From: Bacteroidota bacterium | GTDB lineage: Bacteria; Bacteroidota; Bacteroidia; Cytophagales; Cytophagaceae | Length of the DNA: 64,000 nt | Reading direction: 5' to 3' | NCBI GenBank assembly: GCA_023428135.1 | Contig: JAEYZG010000045.1 | Location: 124,001 to 188,000, forward strand | Shown here: positions 28,088 through 37,142 of the stretch, piece by piece | Position numbering within the stretch: position 1 is the first letter of the stretch | Layout of the letters: every line of letters starts with the position of its first letter | The notes under the pieces: generated by a model | The model's database searches: none | Told to the model about the DNA's origin: nothing | What the model saw: the letters and a program-made list of their open reading frames with translations, nothing else | Position numbers and translations under genes: made by a program

Positions 28088-28528
28088 TTAATTTACCTTT
28101 ACCTTCTCATAACCTACCATGTAAGTCTTTGGTGTCAATGTCTTCACAACCTCCTTTTTCTGCTTACCATTTTTATCAACCATCTGTATTTGATTGTAAT
28201 CTTCCTCTATTTTAATATCTACAATGATTTCAACGTTTTCCTCCTTTGGTATGATAACATATTGGTTTTCCACTTCAGGATCCGGTTTGATAGAAGCATG
28301 CTTAGAGGTAACGTACATGGTATGCTTTACATTTTCTATTCCTCCTTCAAGCTTTACTCTGACCTTGTTTTCTTTGTTCTTTTTCAAATAGGTAATCAGG
28401 TTTTCCGAATCACCCTCTACAAGATAAATATTTGCTTTTGGGGCTAAACCTTCTTTAGGCCTCCCCTGAGCAAAAATATTCAGGGAAACAAAAGTTAATG
28501 CCAGGATAATTATAGTTCTTAATGCCAT
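28088..28528 (-). CDS. Small secreted protein of unknown function
   Basis: This 146-residue protein has a clear signal peptide (MALRTIIILALTFVSLNIFA, cleavage before Q21). The mature part is charged and predicted beta-rich (YLVEGDSENLITYLKKNKEN, then VKHTMYVTSKHASIKP). There is no lipobox, membrane helix or T9SS sorting domain, so a periplasmic or surface-associated location is likely. It lies about 50 bp after the stop of the 28579 gene on the same strand and may be co-transcribed with it. I do not recognise the family. Confidence 0.65.
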   Translation of the reverse strand: MALRTIIILALTFVSLNIFAQGRPKEGLAPKANIYLVEGDSENLITYLKKNKENKVRVKLEGGIENVKHTMYVTSKHASIKPDPEVENQYVIIPKEENVEIIVDIKIEEDYNQIQMVDKNGKQKKEVVKTLTPKTYMVGYEKVKVN

Positions 28529-28578
28529 GTATATTTTATCTATTGGTATACTAAATTTACAGAAATAATCCCGAAAGG

Positions 28579-31284
28579 TTATTTTATTCGGGCAATCTCA
28601 ATACTTTTTTTATTTACTTTAACTAAGCTTCCCTCATTATATTTTTCCAGATAAACCGCTGTAGGCTTTTCCTGACTTTTAATCCATCCTTCGCCTATAA
28701 ATTTTCCATTTGAAGTAAACACAATGCTTCTACGATTGGTAAGGTCATTGACAAGCCAGTAAGAAATATTAGCCGCTATTGAATGGATATATTTTATATC
28801 ATACTTTTCTAAGGGAAAATTTGTCTGAGTAAACAGTGGACTGAGAGACATATCAAGAAAATCCAGACGGTCTTTATCTTTCCTGACAATAGTATACGAT
28901 TTGATTCTATCATCAGGATACATGGAAAATTTACTTTCAGGACTTAAACGGAAAAGCTGTGTTCTCTTTGCAATTTTACCTGTAAAATCTACTTTAATAA
29001 ACTCTCCTTTTTCAGATAAGATCGATATATAAGTATTGCTGGCTGAAGAACTCTTTTCGATAAAAAACGGACTTGTTGTTGGGTGCTCCAGCTTTATAGG
29101 AAAACCATTAATGAGCTGACCTTTTCTATTGAACACGTGCAACTTACCCTTCCTTGACAAAGCTATAATGTAATCCTTATCAGCTACTCGTACATGCAAT
29201 GGCTTGCCGACTAAACTATAATCAATTTTTTTAGGCTTCCAACCATCTAGTAACTTTCCCTGAGTATCCAAAGCATAAATATTACCCGAATCATCGCCTG
29301 CAAAAATTCTGTAATTTTTGCTTCCATCATAATCAATCAATGCAAGGGAAGTAATATGTAATTTACCAGGAATAGTTAATGGATAACCTTTTATGACTTG
29401 ACCATTAGCACTATTGATGGCATAAATTTTATTTCTTACTGCAAAAACTATTTCGTCTTTTCCTGTCTTATCAATATTTCCCCAAACCGGCTCAGTACTT
29501 AGCTTTCCATCAACTTTGGCGCTCCATAACAAAGTACCAAACCTGGAAAACAGATGGGTATTAAATAAAGAATCCTGAACCAGAAAATGCTCTTCCAATC
29601 CTGATATAACTCTTAATGGATAAGCCTCCGAAATAAGCCCGGTATTGAACTGTATTGTTTTACCGATGGCCAGTGATTTAGGTTTGTCTGTTGTGGTGGC
29701 TTTGCCCTTTTGAATAATATATCTGAAAGAGAACTTTTTGTCAGAGCTTGCAGAAAAGCTTACACCAGTATAGGAAAGAGAAGCTGATGATCTGATCCAA
29801 TTTTTTTTCACCTCTGTATCACGAATGCACTTACCTGCAAGGGATTCAGAACGGGCAGGATTTAGATAAAGTGAAATATTCGAAGGTTCTGTAAAAAACT
29901 TTATTCCTGCTGTCTTTTTGAGAACGTATCCATTTTGAACCTGCTGAAGATAGGTTTCCAGTGCAGGTAACTGGTTTCCAATTACTACAAAGTAACCATG
30001 GCTTGTAATGAAATACTCTTTAAAATCTGAAAATAAAGGACCAAATAAATAAGTAAGAAGCTCCCTTTTATGTACAGCATAAATCTTTCTGTTCGGATTG
30101 GCAGAAGTAACAGAAGTAGAAGAATCCGCTAGGTTTCTGAAAGCCGTCATAAATGCGTTAGCATCTGTAGTTTTTATTATGGCATACTGAAATACTCTAT
30201 CAGAAAATTCAGGCTCAGCAATCACCCATGCTACTTCATCTTTAATAAGCTGAACAGCTTTAATTAATTGTTTGTAGCCACTGCCATTCAACGGTATTTC
30301 TTCGTTTATTTTATCATATTCAGCAAACCAGGAGAAAAAGTCTGAAACACTTATTCTGAAAATCGTTGAAGCATTTTCAGGAATTACGGATCCCATTGAA
30401 AACTTGACAGGAGTTTGATTTCTAAAAGTATATAGAAACTGCTTTTCCTCAGCTACAGTCTTGCCGTTCAACATTAATGCGGATCCTTCTTTTTCCCAGG
30501 TGACACCTGAGTAGGATGCAAAATTTGTCAGTCCTTTAAGACCTTTGACATATTTCGGTGTACAATAGAGCGATAAATATCCAGGTAGGTTCTTATGATT
30601 AATAAATATTTTAGTTGAAGTATTAGCATCCTCGAAATTGTTAGCATTAGTCCAGCTAAGGTCTTTATCCTGTTCCAGGTTCCTGATAACATCTTCAAGC
30701 AGGAAACCGGAAAAACTTCCGATAAAATACCCTTCATAAAATATGAAGGAAAACTTTTTTCTCTCTCCTCTTCTGCCTAAATCATAAATCACGATATCAT
30801 TAAATAGCCTGTGATCAAGCGTTAAAGAAGCGTCCTGTTTGACAAGTTTCTCAAAATCAGCATGAGCCTTTTCTTTATCTCTTTTTAGATAAAAAATAAG
30901 ATCTACATCACTTTTACCGGCAGCATTTAAGGATATATATACCTTTTGTTTGTCTGAAAATTTAATGAGACTGTCCAGAAGTGGATCTACATTTAAATGT
31001 CTGTATAGGAATTCAAAAAATGGAACGGAGGAAAACATGGACTCAGAAGACCTGCATTCCTTCATAATCTCTGTAAGGTCCTCAGATTCCATTAATACTA
31101 CAGATGAAGGGGATAGCAGTTCATATACAGTATTCTTTTCACTTTCATAAAATGTAAAAGCAAAAAAGATGAGAAATACTGCGACAATAGCAATTCCTGC
31201 AGCAATTAAAGCTTTCCTTTTTTCGCTTATAAATTCTTTAATTTTATTGATTACTTGTGATTTGCTTTTGGAAAGCATTTGCAT
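28579..31284 (-). CDS. Membrane-anchored protein with C-terminal beta-propeller
   Basis: This 901-residue protein has one N-terminal membrane helix (about 27-48, LIAAGIAIVAVFLIFFAFTF) after a basic cytoplasmic tail, so most of it is outside the inner membrane. Residues about 60-550 form a large domain of unknown type with repeated FYEGYFIGSFSG- and FVVIGN-like strands. Residues about 590-895 contain PQQ/FG-GAP-like blades such as GKDEIVFAVRNKIYAINSAN and RIFAGDDSGNIYALDTQGK. The propeller probably binds a partner or the envelope. The start could be Met1 or Met3. It is divergent from dtd, with only 49 bp between. Function unknown. Confidence 0.7.
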   Translation of the reverse strand: MQMLSKSKSQVINKIKEFISEKRKALIAAGIAIVAVFLIFFAFTFYESEKNTVYELLSPSSVVLMESEDLTEIMKECRSSESMFSSVPFFEFLYRHLNVDPLLDSLIKFSDKQKVYISLNAAGKSDVDLIFYLKRDKEKAHADFEKLVKQDASLTLDHRLFNDIVIYDLGRRGERKKFSFIFYEGYFIGSFSGFLLEDVIRNLEQDKDLSWTNANNFEDANTSTKIFINHKNLPGYLSLYCTPKYVKGLKGLTNFASYSGVTWEKEGSALMLNGKTVAEEKQFLYTFRNQTPVKFSMGSVIPENASTIFRISVSDFFSWFAEYDKINEEIPLNGSGYKQLIKAVQLIKDEVAWVIAEPEFSDRVFQYAIIKTTDANAFMTAFRNLADSSTSVTSANPNRKIYAVHKRELLTYLFGPLFSDFKEYFITSHGYFVVIGNQLPALETYLQQVQNGYVLKKTAGIKFFTEPSNISLYLNPARSESLAGKCIRDTEVKKNWIRSSASLSYTGVSFSASSDKKFSFRYIIQKGKATTTDKPKSLAIGKTIQFNTGLISEAYPLRVISGLEEHFLVQDSLFNTHLFSRFGTLLWSAKVDGKLSTEPVWGNIDKTGKDEIVFAVRNKIYAINSANGQVIKGYPLTIPGKLHITSLALIDYDGSKNYRIFAGDDSGNIYALDTQGKLLDGWKPKKIDYSLVGKPLHVRVADKDYIIALSRKGKLHVFNRKGQLINGFPIKLEHPTTSPFFIEKSSSASNTYISILSEKGEFIKVDFTGKIAKRTQLFRLSPESKFSMYPDDRIKSYTIVRKDKDRLDFLDMSLSPLFTQTNFPLEKYDIKYIHSIAANISYWLVNDLTNRRSIVFTSNGKFIGEGWIKSQEKPTAVYLEKYNEGSLVKVNKKSIEIARIK

Positions 31285-31333
31285 TATTTTTTTACAAAAT
31301 TTATACTTTTATTTCAATTAGAAAAATTTATTA

Positions 31334-31786
31334 ATGATTGCTGTTATTCAAAGAGTTAAACAAGCTTCAGTTACAATTGACAACACATTAAAATCCAGTA
31401 TCTCCCAAGGGCTTCTGGTTCTTTTAGGTATTGCCCATGAAGATACACAGGAAGATTCAGAATGGCTTACTAAAAAAATAATTAACCTGAGAATTTTTTC
31501 TGATGCTGAGGGCAAAATGAATTTGTCTTTGAAAGATATCAACGGAGATCTGCTGGTTGTGAGTCAGTTTACCCTGCATGCCAGTACTAAAAAAGGCAAC
31601 AGGCCTTCCTTCGTTGATGCCGCAAGACCTGAAAAAGCAATTCCCACATATGAACAATTTGTACAACTCAGTGAAATTGAACTCGGAAAAAAGGTATATA
31701 CAGGTGAATTTGGCGCTGATATGCAAGTAGAACTCCTAAATGACGGACCTGTAACTATTATTATTGACACAAAAAATAAAAATTAA
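31334..31786 (+). CDS. dtd: D-aminoacyl-tRNA deacylase
   Basis: This 150-residue protein, the normal DTD length, starts MIAVIQRVKQASVTID as the family does. It contains the active-site SQFTL motif, the NRPSFVDAARPEKA segment and the C-terminal NDGPVTI, whose Gly-cisPro pair excludes L-aminoacyl-tRNA. The enzyme removes D-amino acids (and Gly from tRNA-Ala) mischarged on tRNA, in the cytoplasm. Its stop codon abuts the ATG of the MazG-like gene (no gap), showing translational coupling. Confidence 0.95.
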   Translation: MIAVIQRVKQASVTIDNTLKSSISQGLLVLLGIAHEDTQEDSEWLTKKIINLRIFSDAEGKMNLSLKDINGDLLVVSQFTLHASTKKGNRPSFVDAARPEKAIPTYEQFVQLSEIELGKKVYTGEFGADMQVELLNDGPVTIIIDTKNKN

Positions 31787-32113
31787 ATGACTATCAAAGA
31801 AGCTCAGGAAACTGTGGACCAGTGGATTAAAACTACAGGAGTCCGCTACTTCAATGAATTGACCAATACCGCTATTTTAATGGAAGAGGTTGGAGAAGTT
31901 GCAAGGATCATGGCAAGAAAATATGGAGAACAATCATTTAAAAAAGGCGAAGATGGCAAAGACCTTGGCGACGAATTCGCTGATGTTCTGTTTGTGCTGA
32001 TATGCCTGGCAAACCAGACGGGAGTGGATCTGACTGAGGCTCTGACTAAAAGTATGGAAAAGAAAAGTATAAGAGACAAAGACAGGCATAAGAATAATGA
32101 GAAGTTGTTTTAA
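31787..32113 (+). CDS. MazG-like nucleotide pyrophosphohydrolase
   Basis: This 108-residue protein is a single-domain MazG-type all-alpha NTP-PPase. The metal-binding pattern is ILMEEVGEVAR (EExxE) in the second helix and DLGDEFADVLFVL (ExxD) in the third. Such proteins hydrolyse NTPs, often non-canonical ones, to NMP and pyrophosphate. The ATG directly follows the dtd stop, so the pair forms a two-gene quality-control operon in this genome. A bidirectional terminator follows. Confidence 0.88.
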   Translation: MTIKEAQETVDQWIKTTGVRYFNELTNTAILMEEVGEVARIMARKYGEQSFKKGEDGKDLGDEFADVLFVLICLANQTGVDLTEALTKSMEKKSIRDKDRHKNNEKLF

Positions 32114-32153
32114 AAAACTGATGCCATCGCTTGGAACTATGGCATCAGTTTTT
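32113..32153. terminator. Bidirectional terminator between mazG-like and dienelactone hydrolase genes
   Basis: A perfect stem AAAAACTGATGCCAT/ATGGCATCAGTTTTT (32113-32127, 32139-32153) serves both convergent genes. Confidence 0.92.
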
Positions 32154-32173
32154 TACTTCGTATTCCAAAAATT

Positions 32174-32944
32174 TCAAGCTCCGAAAACCTCTTTTAAAAA
32201 GACCACCAAAGATTCCCAGGAACGTTTAGCAGCTTTCTCATTATAGGCTGCACCTTTGGAGTTGTCATTGCCTGCACGTTCTTCAGTGAAAGCATGAACA
32301 GCGTTTCCATAGTAAACCATCTGCCAGTCTGCTTTACCATCACGCATTTCTTTCTGGAAGCTTTTAATTTCAGTTTCTGAAACATAAGGATCATCTGCTC
32401 CATGCAGCACCAGTACTTTAGGCTTAATTAACACATTTGTACGTGAAGAATCTTTACCGAGGCCACCATGGAAAGAAACTACTCCTGCCACCGAAAGCTC
32501 TCCTCTCGCTGCCTCCAGAGCCCCTGTGCCTCCAAAGCAATATCCCATTACAACAATCTTATCAGGATCTGAACCCAATTTTATCAATTCTTGAACTGCT
32601 GCTTTGATTCTGGACTGATAAATAGCAGGGTTATTTTTATAGTAAGAAGATGTTTTCGCAGCTTCCTGTCTGTCTTTTGGTCTTGAGTTTTCACCATAAA
32701 TATCAGCAGCAAGGGCATTATACCCCAACTTGCTCAACTTATCAGCAGAATGTTTTGCATGGTCATCTAGCCCCATCCATGCATGGATTACAATCACACC
32801 AGGAGCTTTTCCTTTCGAGCCCTGTGCCTTTACATAGTATCCTTTTAAAGAAGCAGAGCCGTCGGAGTAAATAACATCTTTGCCCTGAGCAAAGGCAAGG
32901 TTGGTGAGCATAACAAAGGCAATAATTATATTTAACAAGTTCAT
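32174..32944 (-). CDS. Secreted dienelactone hydrolase family protein
   Basis: This 256-residue alpha/beta hydrolase has a signal peptide (1-20, ending NLAFAQ), so it is periplasmic or exported. The DLH-type catalytic cysteine is Cys136 in the nucleophile elbow GYCFGGTGA; Asp184 or Asp185 in LHGADDPYV and His217 in GNAVHAF complete the triad. The oxyanion-loop motif VIVIHAWMGLDDH is also present. Exported DLH relatives are common in Bacteroidota and their natural esters are mostly unknown. It is transcribed alone, convergent with the dtd operon. Confidence 0.88.
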   Translation of the reverse strand: MNLLNIIIAFVMLTNLAFAQGKDVIYSDGSASLKGYYVKAQGSKGKAPGVIVIHAWMGLDDHAKHSADKLSKLGYNALAADIYGENSRPKDRQEAAKTSSYYKNNPAIYQSRIKAAVQELIKLGSDPDKIVVMGYCFGGTGALEAARGELSVAGVVSFHGGLGKDSSRTNVLIKPKVLVLHGADDPYVSETEIKSFQKEMRDGKADWQMVYYGNAVHAFTEERAGNDNSKGAAYNEKAAKRSWESLVVFLKEVFGA

Positions 32945-33083
32945 ATACGTAATTATGTTTATTTAAAATTATTTTGAAAAAGGCCATAATGCCATAAATC
33001 CTGCAATCTCGATTTGTCATTAATTTACATTACCTCATAAATAATTCGTCCTGGAAACAGCTATTTGATATTAGTACATTATT

Positions 33084-34361
33084 TTATCCAACAGCTATCT
33101 TCTGCTGGTTTCCCGTTGTTTTCAATACATTCTTTTGTTTTGTTTCTACTTGTTTATTGATATAATAGATTGCAACCGTAGCAATGATCATTGCTACGGT
33201 GACTACATAACCAAGTATATCATAGTGAAGAATTTTTCCCTCAGAAGTCTGAATGACTATGAGTCCGGCGACACCAGATCCTATTCCACCTGAAATTTGC
33301 TGTACTGCAGAATTGATGCTCATAAATGCTCCTCTGTCATTAGGATTCGGAATTCCTGTCATCAATGCAGAAGAAGATATGATGCGTGCAGTAATTCCAA
33401 AGAACATAAAGATGTTAATAATAATTAATAGCCATAAAGGTGTAACACCGAGATGACAATAAATCAATAGAGTAACAATGCTAAATACTGTTCCAATAAA
33501 GAAAATATTATACTTACCTAATATATCACTGTATCTTCCGATAAAGGGACCCGCAATCATTGAAAATATACCAGTAACACCGTATAGTATCGGCAGATCT
33601 TCCTGTGGAATGCCAAGATTATTAGTGGTAAAAGCACTGGCAAAAGGCATAATCATAAAACCTCCTGTTGCCAGCAACGTTGTTGATGCAAAGGCTTTCA
33701 GATAAGAGGTATTGGAAAAAGTTTTTGCAAGAAGGTACAATGCATTTCGGTCTGATTTAATTTTCAGATGATCAGTCACAGGTTTCATGTATGTAAAAAG
33801 GATTATACCAATAATAACGCCAAGACCTGCAATCATCCAGAAAGGAGCATGCCAGTTCAGGTGATTAGCCAGATACAGACCGATAGGTATACCCAATACC
33901 TGACTTACCGAAAATGCCATTTGCACAAAGCCCATCACCCTGCCTCTTACTTCCATTTTAAATAAGTCTGTGATAATCGCAAAGCCTATTGATGATAATA
34001 CACCTCCGAATAAACCAGTGACAATACGAGCAACCAGCAGTGACAGAAAGTCCGTGGCTAAAGCACAAAAAACAGTCCCCACAATAAAGCCAACATAAAA
34101 AAACATCAGCATTTTTTTTCTGTCATATTTATCCGCAAAACCCGCAGCAATGATTCCTGCAATACCTGCGCTAATAGCATAACCGGAAACAACCAGACCA
34201 AACTGCGAAGTTTTCATATTAAGTTCTTTTAATAGTATTACTCCAAGGGGAGATAAAACCATAAAATCAAGTATAACTGTAAACTGCAGAATCGCCAGCA
34301 TAGCAATCATGAAGATCTGATATCCTGTGAAGAGTTTTTCCTTCTGTATTGTAGTTGTCAT
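33084..34361 (-). CDS. MFS efflux-type transporter (DHA1/AraJ-like)
   Basis: This 425-residue inner-membrane protein has about twelve hydrophobic segments. The first helix motif LDFMVLSPLGVILLKELNM and the loop 2-3 motif GFADKYDRKKMLMFFYVG (motif A type) place it among drug:H+ antiporter-like MFS proteins. It is the third gene of a minus-strand cluster after a TetR regulator and a small protein, the usual arrangement of a regulated efflux system. A palindrome matching the TetR operator lies just before the small gene. The exported compound is unknown. Confidence 0.85.
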   Translation of the reverse strand: MTTTIQKEKLFTGYQIFMIAMLAILQFTVILDFMVLSPLGVILLKELNMKTSQFGLVVSGYAISAGIAGIIAAGFADKYDRKKMLMFFYVGFIVGTVFCALATDFLSLLVARIVTGLFGGVLSSIGFAIITDLFKMEVRGRVMGFVQMAFSVSQVLGIPIGLYLANHLNWHAPFWMIAGLGVIIGIILFTYMKPVTDHLKIKSDRNALYLLAKTFSNTSYLKAFASTTLLATGGFMIMPFASAFTTNNLGIPQEDLPILYGVTGIFSMIAGPFIGRYSDILGKYNIFFIGTVFSIVTLLIYCHLGVTPLWLLIIINIFMFFGITARIISSSALMTGIPNPNDRGAFMSINSAVQQISGGIGSGVAGLIVIQTSEGKILHYDILGYVVTVAMIIATVAIYYINKQVETKQKNVLKTTGNQQKIAVG

Positions 34362-34371
34362 TTTTTTTAAT

Positions 34372-34599
34372 CTAATCCAAAAGCTCCTCGCAAAAGAAGC
34401 CCGCTTCGTTAATCATCTTTATAATTGTCTCTATATCAATTGTAGAAGATTCTAGTCTTAGTACTTTATCATGATCTTCCAGATCGACACTCCAGGTAGA
34501 AATTTCTTTTACATTCTTGAAGAGAAGTTCGATTAGCTTCAGGTCCTTCTTATGGTTGATATTAGTCCTGAAGACCAGCACTGTAGTATTAGTTTCCAT
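34372..34599 (-). CDS. Small HMA-like (ferredoxin-fold) protein
   Basis: This protein has 75 residues from ATG 34599 (a start nine codons upstream at 34626 would lie inside an operator-like palindrome, so I reject it). The pattern VLVFRTNINHKKDLKLIELL, then WSVDLEDHDKVLRLE and IIKMINEAGFFCEELLD has the beta-alpha-beta-beta-alpha order of heavy-metal-associated (HMA) chaperone domains. The CxxC metal site is absent. Such metal-free HMA-like proteins are common beside Bacteroidota transporters but their role is unknown. It ends 10 bp before the MFS gene. Confidence 0.65.
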   Translation of the reverse strand: METNTTVLVFRTNINHKKDLKLIELLFKNVKEISTWSVDLEDHDKVLRLESSTIDIETIIKMINEAGFFCEELLD

Positions 34600-34613
34600 A
34601 GTGATCTTTTTAG

Positions 34614-34627
34614 AATGAATATTCATT
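34614..34627. promoter_or_regulatory. TetR operator-like palindrome before the small protein/MFS genes
   Basis: AATGAATATTCATT is a perfect 14-bp palindrome 15 bp upstream of the preferred start at 34599. A close relative lies before the tetR gene itself (35262-35277), which suggests shared control by that regulator. Confidence 0.6.
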
Positions 34628-34647
34628 TAGGCTAAACAAAATAAAAA

Positions 34648-35238
34648 TTATGGCTTTAAAGCCTTTAGAACTAACTGTAGCGTTTGCATCATCAATTCAT
34701 CGGTCAGATGAAATTCTTTATTGGCGTAACTATAACCTTGGGAGTGAAATTTGATTAATTGATATAAAGGGCCGAATGCCACAGACCAGTAAGCTTCAAA
34801 AGGTAATTCTATTAATTCATTGTTTTTAATGGCATTTCGCGTAAATTTTCTCATGACATCCCTGAAATGCTCCTTATTAGCTTCTACAAAGCGCTCATAA
34901 TGTTGGGAATGTTTGATCTGTTCTACAAAAAGCATTTCTGTAGGGTTTTCTGTAAAAAATCTGGCTCTGTTTCTCCATTGTAATTTCATCCCCTCTTCAA
35001 AACTCATTTCCGGATTAAAGTTTTCAAGGCTTGTACAGGTAAGCTTCTCACTGGCATATAATGCAAGTTGAATGATAAGGTCTTCTCTATCCTTGTAGTA
35101 AATGTAAATTGTAGCGGGAGAAACTCCGGCAGCTCTGGCCAGCTTCTGCATACTGAGGCCGTCCAGCCCTTCCTTCACTATCATCTCGACAGCCTTTTGC
35201 CTTATTGCTATTTCCTTATTTTCGTCTCTTGCTCTCAT
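34648..35238 (-). CDS. TetR/AcrR-family transcriptional regulator
   Basis: This protein has 196 residues from ATG 35238. The longer frame from 35274 begins inside the operator-like palindrome, so the internal start is more likely. The helix-turn-helix is LSMQKLARAAGVSPATIYIY followed by YKDREDLI, as in the TetR family, and the C-terminal helical domain contains FTENPTEMLFVEQIKHS, which should bind the inducer. It lies directly upstream of the HMA-like and MFS genes on the same strand. Autorepression and control of the efflux gene are inferred from the paired palindromes. Confidence 0.9.
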   Translation of the reverse strand: MRARDENKEIAIRQKAVEMIVKEGLDGLSMQKLARAAGVSPATIYIYYKDREDLIIQLALYASEKLTCTSLENFNPEMSFEEGMKLQWRNRARFFTENPTEMLFVEQIKHSQHYERFVEANKEHFRDVMRKFTRNAIKNNELIELPFEAYWSVAFGPLYQLIKFHSQGYSYANKEFHLTDELMMQTLQLVLKALKP

Positions 35239-35261
35239 TCCCTGATTTACCAGCAAATATA

Positions 35262-35277
35262 AATGAATGTTCATTCA
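35262..35277. promoter_or_regulatory. TetR operator-like palindrome before tetR
   Basis: TGAATG and CATTCA arms surround a TT centre (35264-35277), with AATGAA/TTCATT as an alternative register. It is 24 bp upstream of the preferred tetR start and matches the palindrome at 34614 in its half-sites. Confidence 0.6.
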
Positions 35278-35382
35278 CTTAACAACAAACAAAAGGAACT
35301 TTATTTTCAAACAAGATTCATCTTGCTAATTATCAAAAACTTTAAAAGTGCAAAACGGACAATAATCGTATTTCGTAGTTTT

Positions 35383-35425
35383 AAAAAAATAAGCAGAGTG
35401 AGCATAACTCCCAACTGCTTATTTT
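35383..35425 (-). terminator. Terminator of the HtrA gene
   Basis: Stem AAAATAAGCAG/CTGCTTATTTT (35386-35396, 35415-35425); on the minus strand the helix leads into a run of seven T. It lies about 19 bp past the htrA stop. Confidence 0.85.
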
Positions 35426-35443
35426 CCCCTTAAACAACTTAAT

Positions 35444-36904
35444 TTAGAAAGCTATGGCATAAAATGCTTTTTCCCCATTTGGGTAAATACCCTGTACCAA
35501 CACACCATTTTGTTTATTCTTATTAATGATCTTAGTTGCATCTTCAATGGATTTCACTGGTATTTTGTCAATATGTGTGATGATAAATCCGTCAGCCATA
35601 CCGGCACTTTTAAATTTCCCTGGTAATACTTTTTCAATTTTAACTCCACCTTTAACCTTTAATTTTTTTGCTTCTTCTTTTGAAAGGTCCTTCAACTGAG
35701 CTCCAACAAGACCGCCCAATTCATTAGGATCTTTTTTGCTAAGCTTGGTTCCTCCAGTGCTGTTTTTAAGGATCACTTCAGTTTCACGAACTTTACCTTC
35801 TCGAGAATAAGACAATTTGATCTTATCCCCTGGTCTGTGAATGGCTACTATTTCCTGAAGCTCAGCAGGCGAGTCGACAATATGACCTTCAACCATTTTA
35901 ATAATGTCCCCCTTTTGAATTCCCGCTTCAGCTGCAGAACTTCCTTTTACAACAGAGTCTACATAGACACCGTGGAAATCCGGGATCTTCTTAGCTTTTA
36001 CCAGAGCTGCATCCAAGTCTTGAATCGTAATGCCCAGAATTGCCCTTTGAACCTGACCGTACTTTTTCAGATCTTCTACTACCTTAAAAACAATATTAGA
36101 AGGTACTGCAAATGAATAACCAGCATATGAACCTGTCGGACTGGCAATAGCAGTATTGATTCCTATCAGTTCACCTTTAGTATTGACCAAAGCCCCCCCA
36201 CTATTTCCAACGTTTACAACAGCATCGGTCTGAATGAATGATTCAATTGCCATATTGCTTTGTTCTGCCAGCACACCTACGTTACGGCCTTTGGCGCTTA
36301 CAATACCTGCAGTTACTGTGGAAGTCAGGTTAAACGGATTTCCAACTGCCAGCACCCATTCACCTATTTTTATGATGTCTGAATTGCCATAAATGATAGG
36401 AGTTAATTCACCGCTTTCAATTTTCAGAAGACTTAAATCTGTTTCAGGATCTATGCCTATTACCTTTGCCGTGTAACTTCTTTTATCATTCAGCACAATT
36501 TCAATTCTATCAGCACCTTCAATCACGTGGTTGTTACTCACAATATAGCCTTCTCCTGAAATGATTACCCCTGATGCCGATGCAATGGGATACTCCTCTG
36601 GTCTCTGCTCTTTTTCCGTACTTTGATCTCCTTGAGGAGTTTCTGCCTGGCCACCATATAATTCTTCCAATAGCTCCTGAAGTGGATTTTCAAGAGAAGC
36701 AGAACCTTGGGGTGATTTCGAATATGTCTGAATAAAAACCACAGCAGGCCTGGATCTTTCAGCGGCATAGGTGAAATTCATCCGCTCCGGAACAACAAGA
36801 TTAGTGTCTTTTGGAGCAGGAGCCTGCAGACCTGCATAAATAAAATGATTCACTCCTGTAAAGGATAGAACCATAGCCATCATTAATTTCGTCCAACTTC
36901 TCAT
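35444..36904 (-). CDS. HtrA/DegP-type periplasmic serine protease
   Basis: This 486-residue protein has an N-terminal membrane/signal segment (about 7-26). The S1C trypsin-like protease domain (about 100-270) carries His126 in VSNNHVIEG, Asp156 in DPETDLSLL and Ser235 in VNVGNSGGAL. Two PDZ domains follow (about 285-375 and 390-480). HtrA proteases degrade or refold damaged envelope proteins. A Gln/Glu-rich insertion (about 84-104, EELYGGQAETP onward) precedes the protease core. It is transcribed alone with its own terminator. Confidence 0.94.
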   Translation of the reverse strand: MRSWTKLMMAMVLSFTGVNHFIYAGLQAPAPKDTNLVVPERMNFTYAAERSRPAVVFIQTYSKSPQGSASLENPLQELLEELYGGQAETPQGDQSTEKEQRPEEYPIASASGVIISGEGYIVSNNHVIEGADRIEIVLNDKRSYTAKVIGIDPETDLSLLKIESGELTPIIYGNSDIIKIGEWVLAVGNPFNLTSTVTAGIVSAKGRNVGVLAEQSNMAIESFIQTDAVVNVGNSGGALVNTKGELIGINTAIASPTGSYAGYSFAVPSNIVFKVVEDLKKYGQVQRAILGITIQDLDAALVKAKKIPDFHGVYVDSVVKGSSAAEAGIQKGDIIKMVEGHIVDSPAELQEIVAIHRPGDKIKLSYSREGKVRETEVILKNSTGGTKLSKKDPNELGGLVGAQLKDLSKEEAKKLKVKGGVKIEKVLPGKFKSAGMADGFIITHIDKIPVKSIEDATKIINKNKQNGVLVQGIYPNGEKAFYAIAF

Positions 36905-37100
36905 ACGCGTCTATCTTTCGGCAAAGACAGCTATACTGATGTCATTTGCTTGTTTATTTATTCAACTGTCTGCGAATAACAATAGTTATTCGAAAATCTA
37001 TTAAGCGGATTTACAGGCTAAAACGGGGATTAAGACAAATTGTAAAAATGCAGAAAGGATTGTAGTATTTAAGGTATAATCAAAAAAAATATACAACCTG

Positions 37101-37133
37101 ATAGATGCCGTCGCATGAAGCGATGGCATCTAT
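37101..37133 (-). terminator. Hairpin after the methyltransferase gene
   Basis: A 14-bp stem (ATAGATGCCGTCGC with GCGATGGCATCTAT, one G-U pair) starts 9 bp past the stop. On the minus strand an eight-T run follows after about a dozen bases, so it is a likely but imperfect terminator. Confidence 0.6.
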
Positions 37134-37142
37134 ATAACAGAA

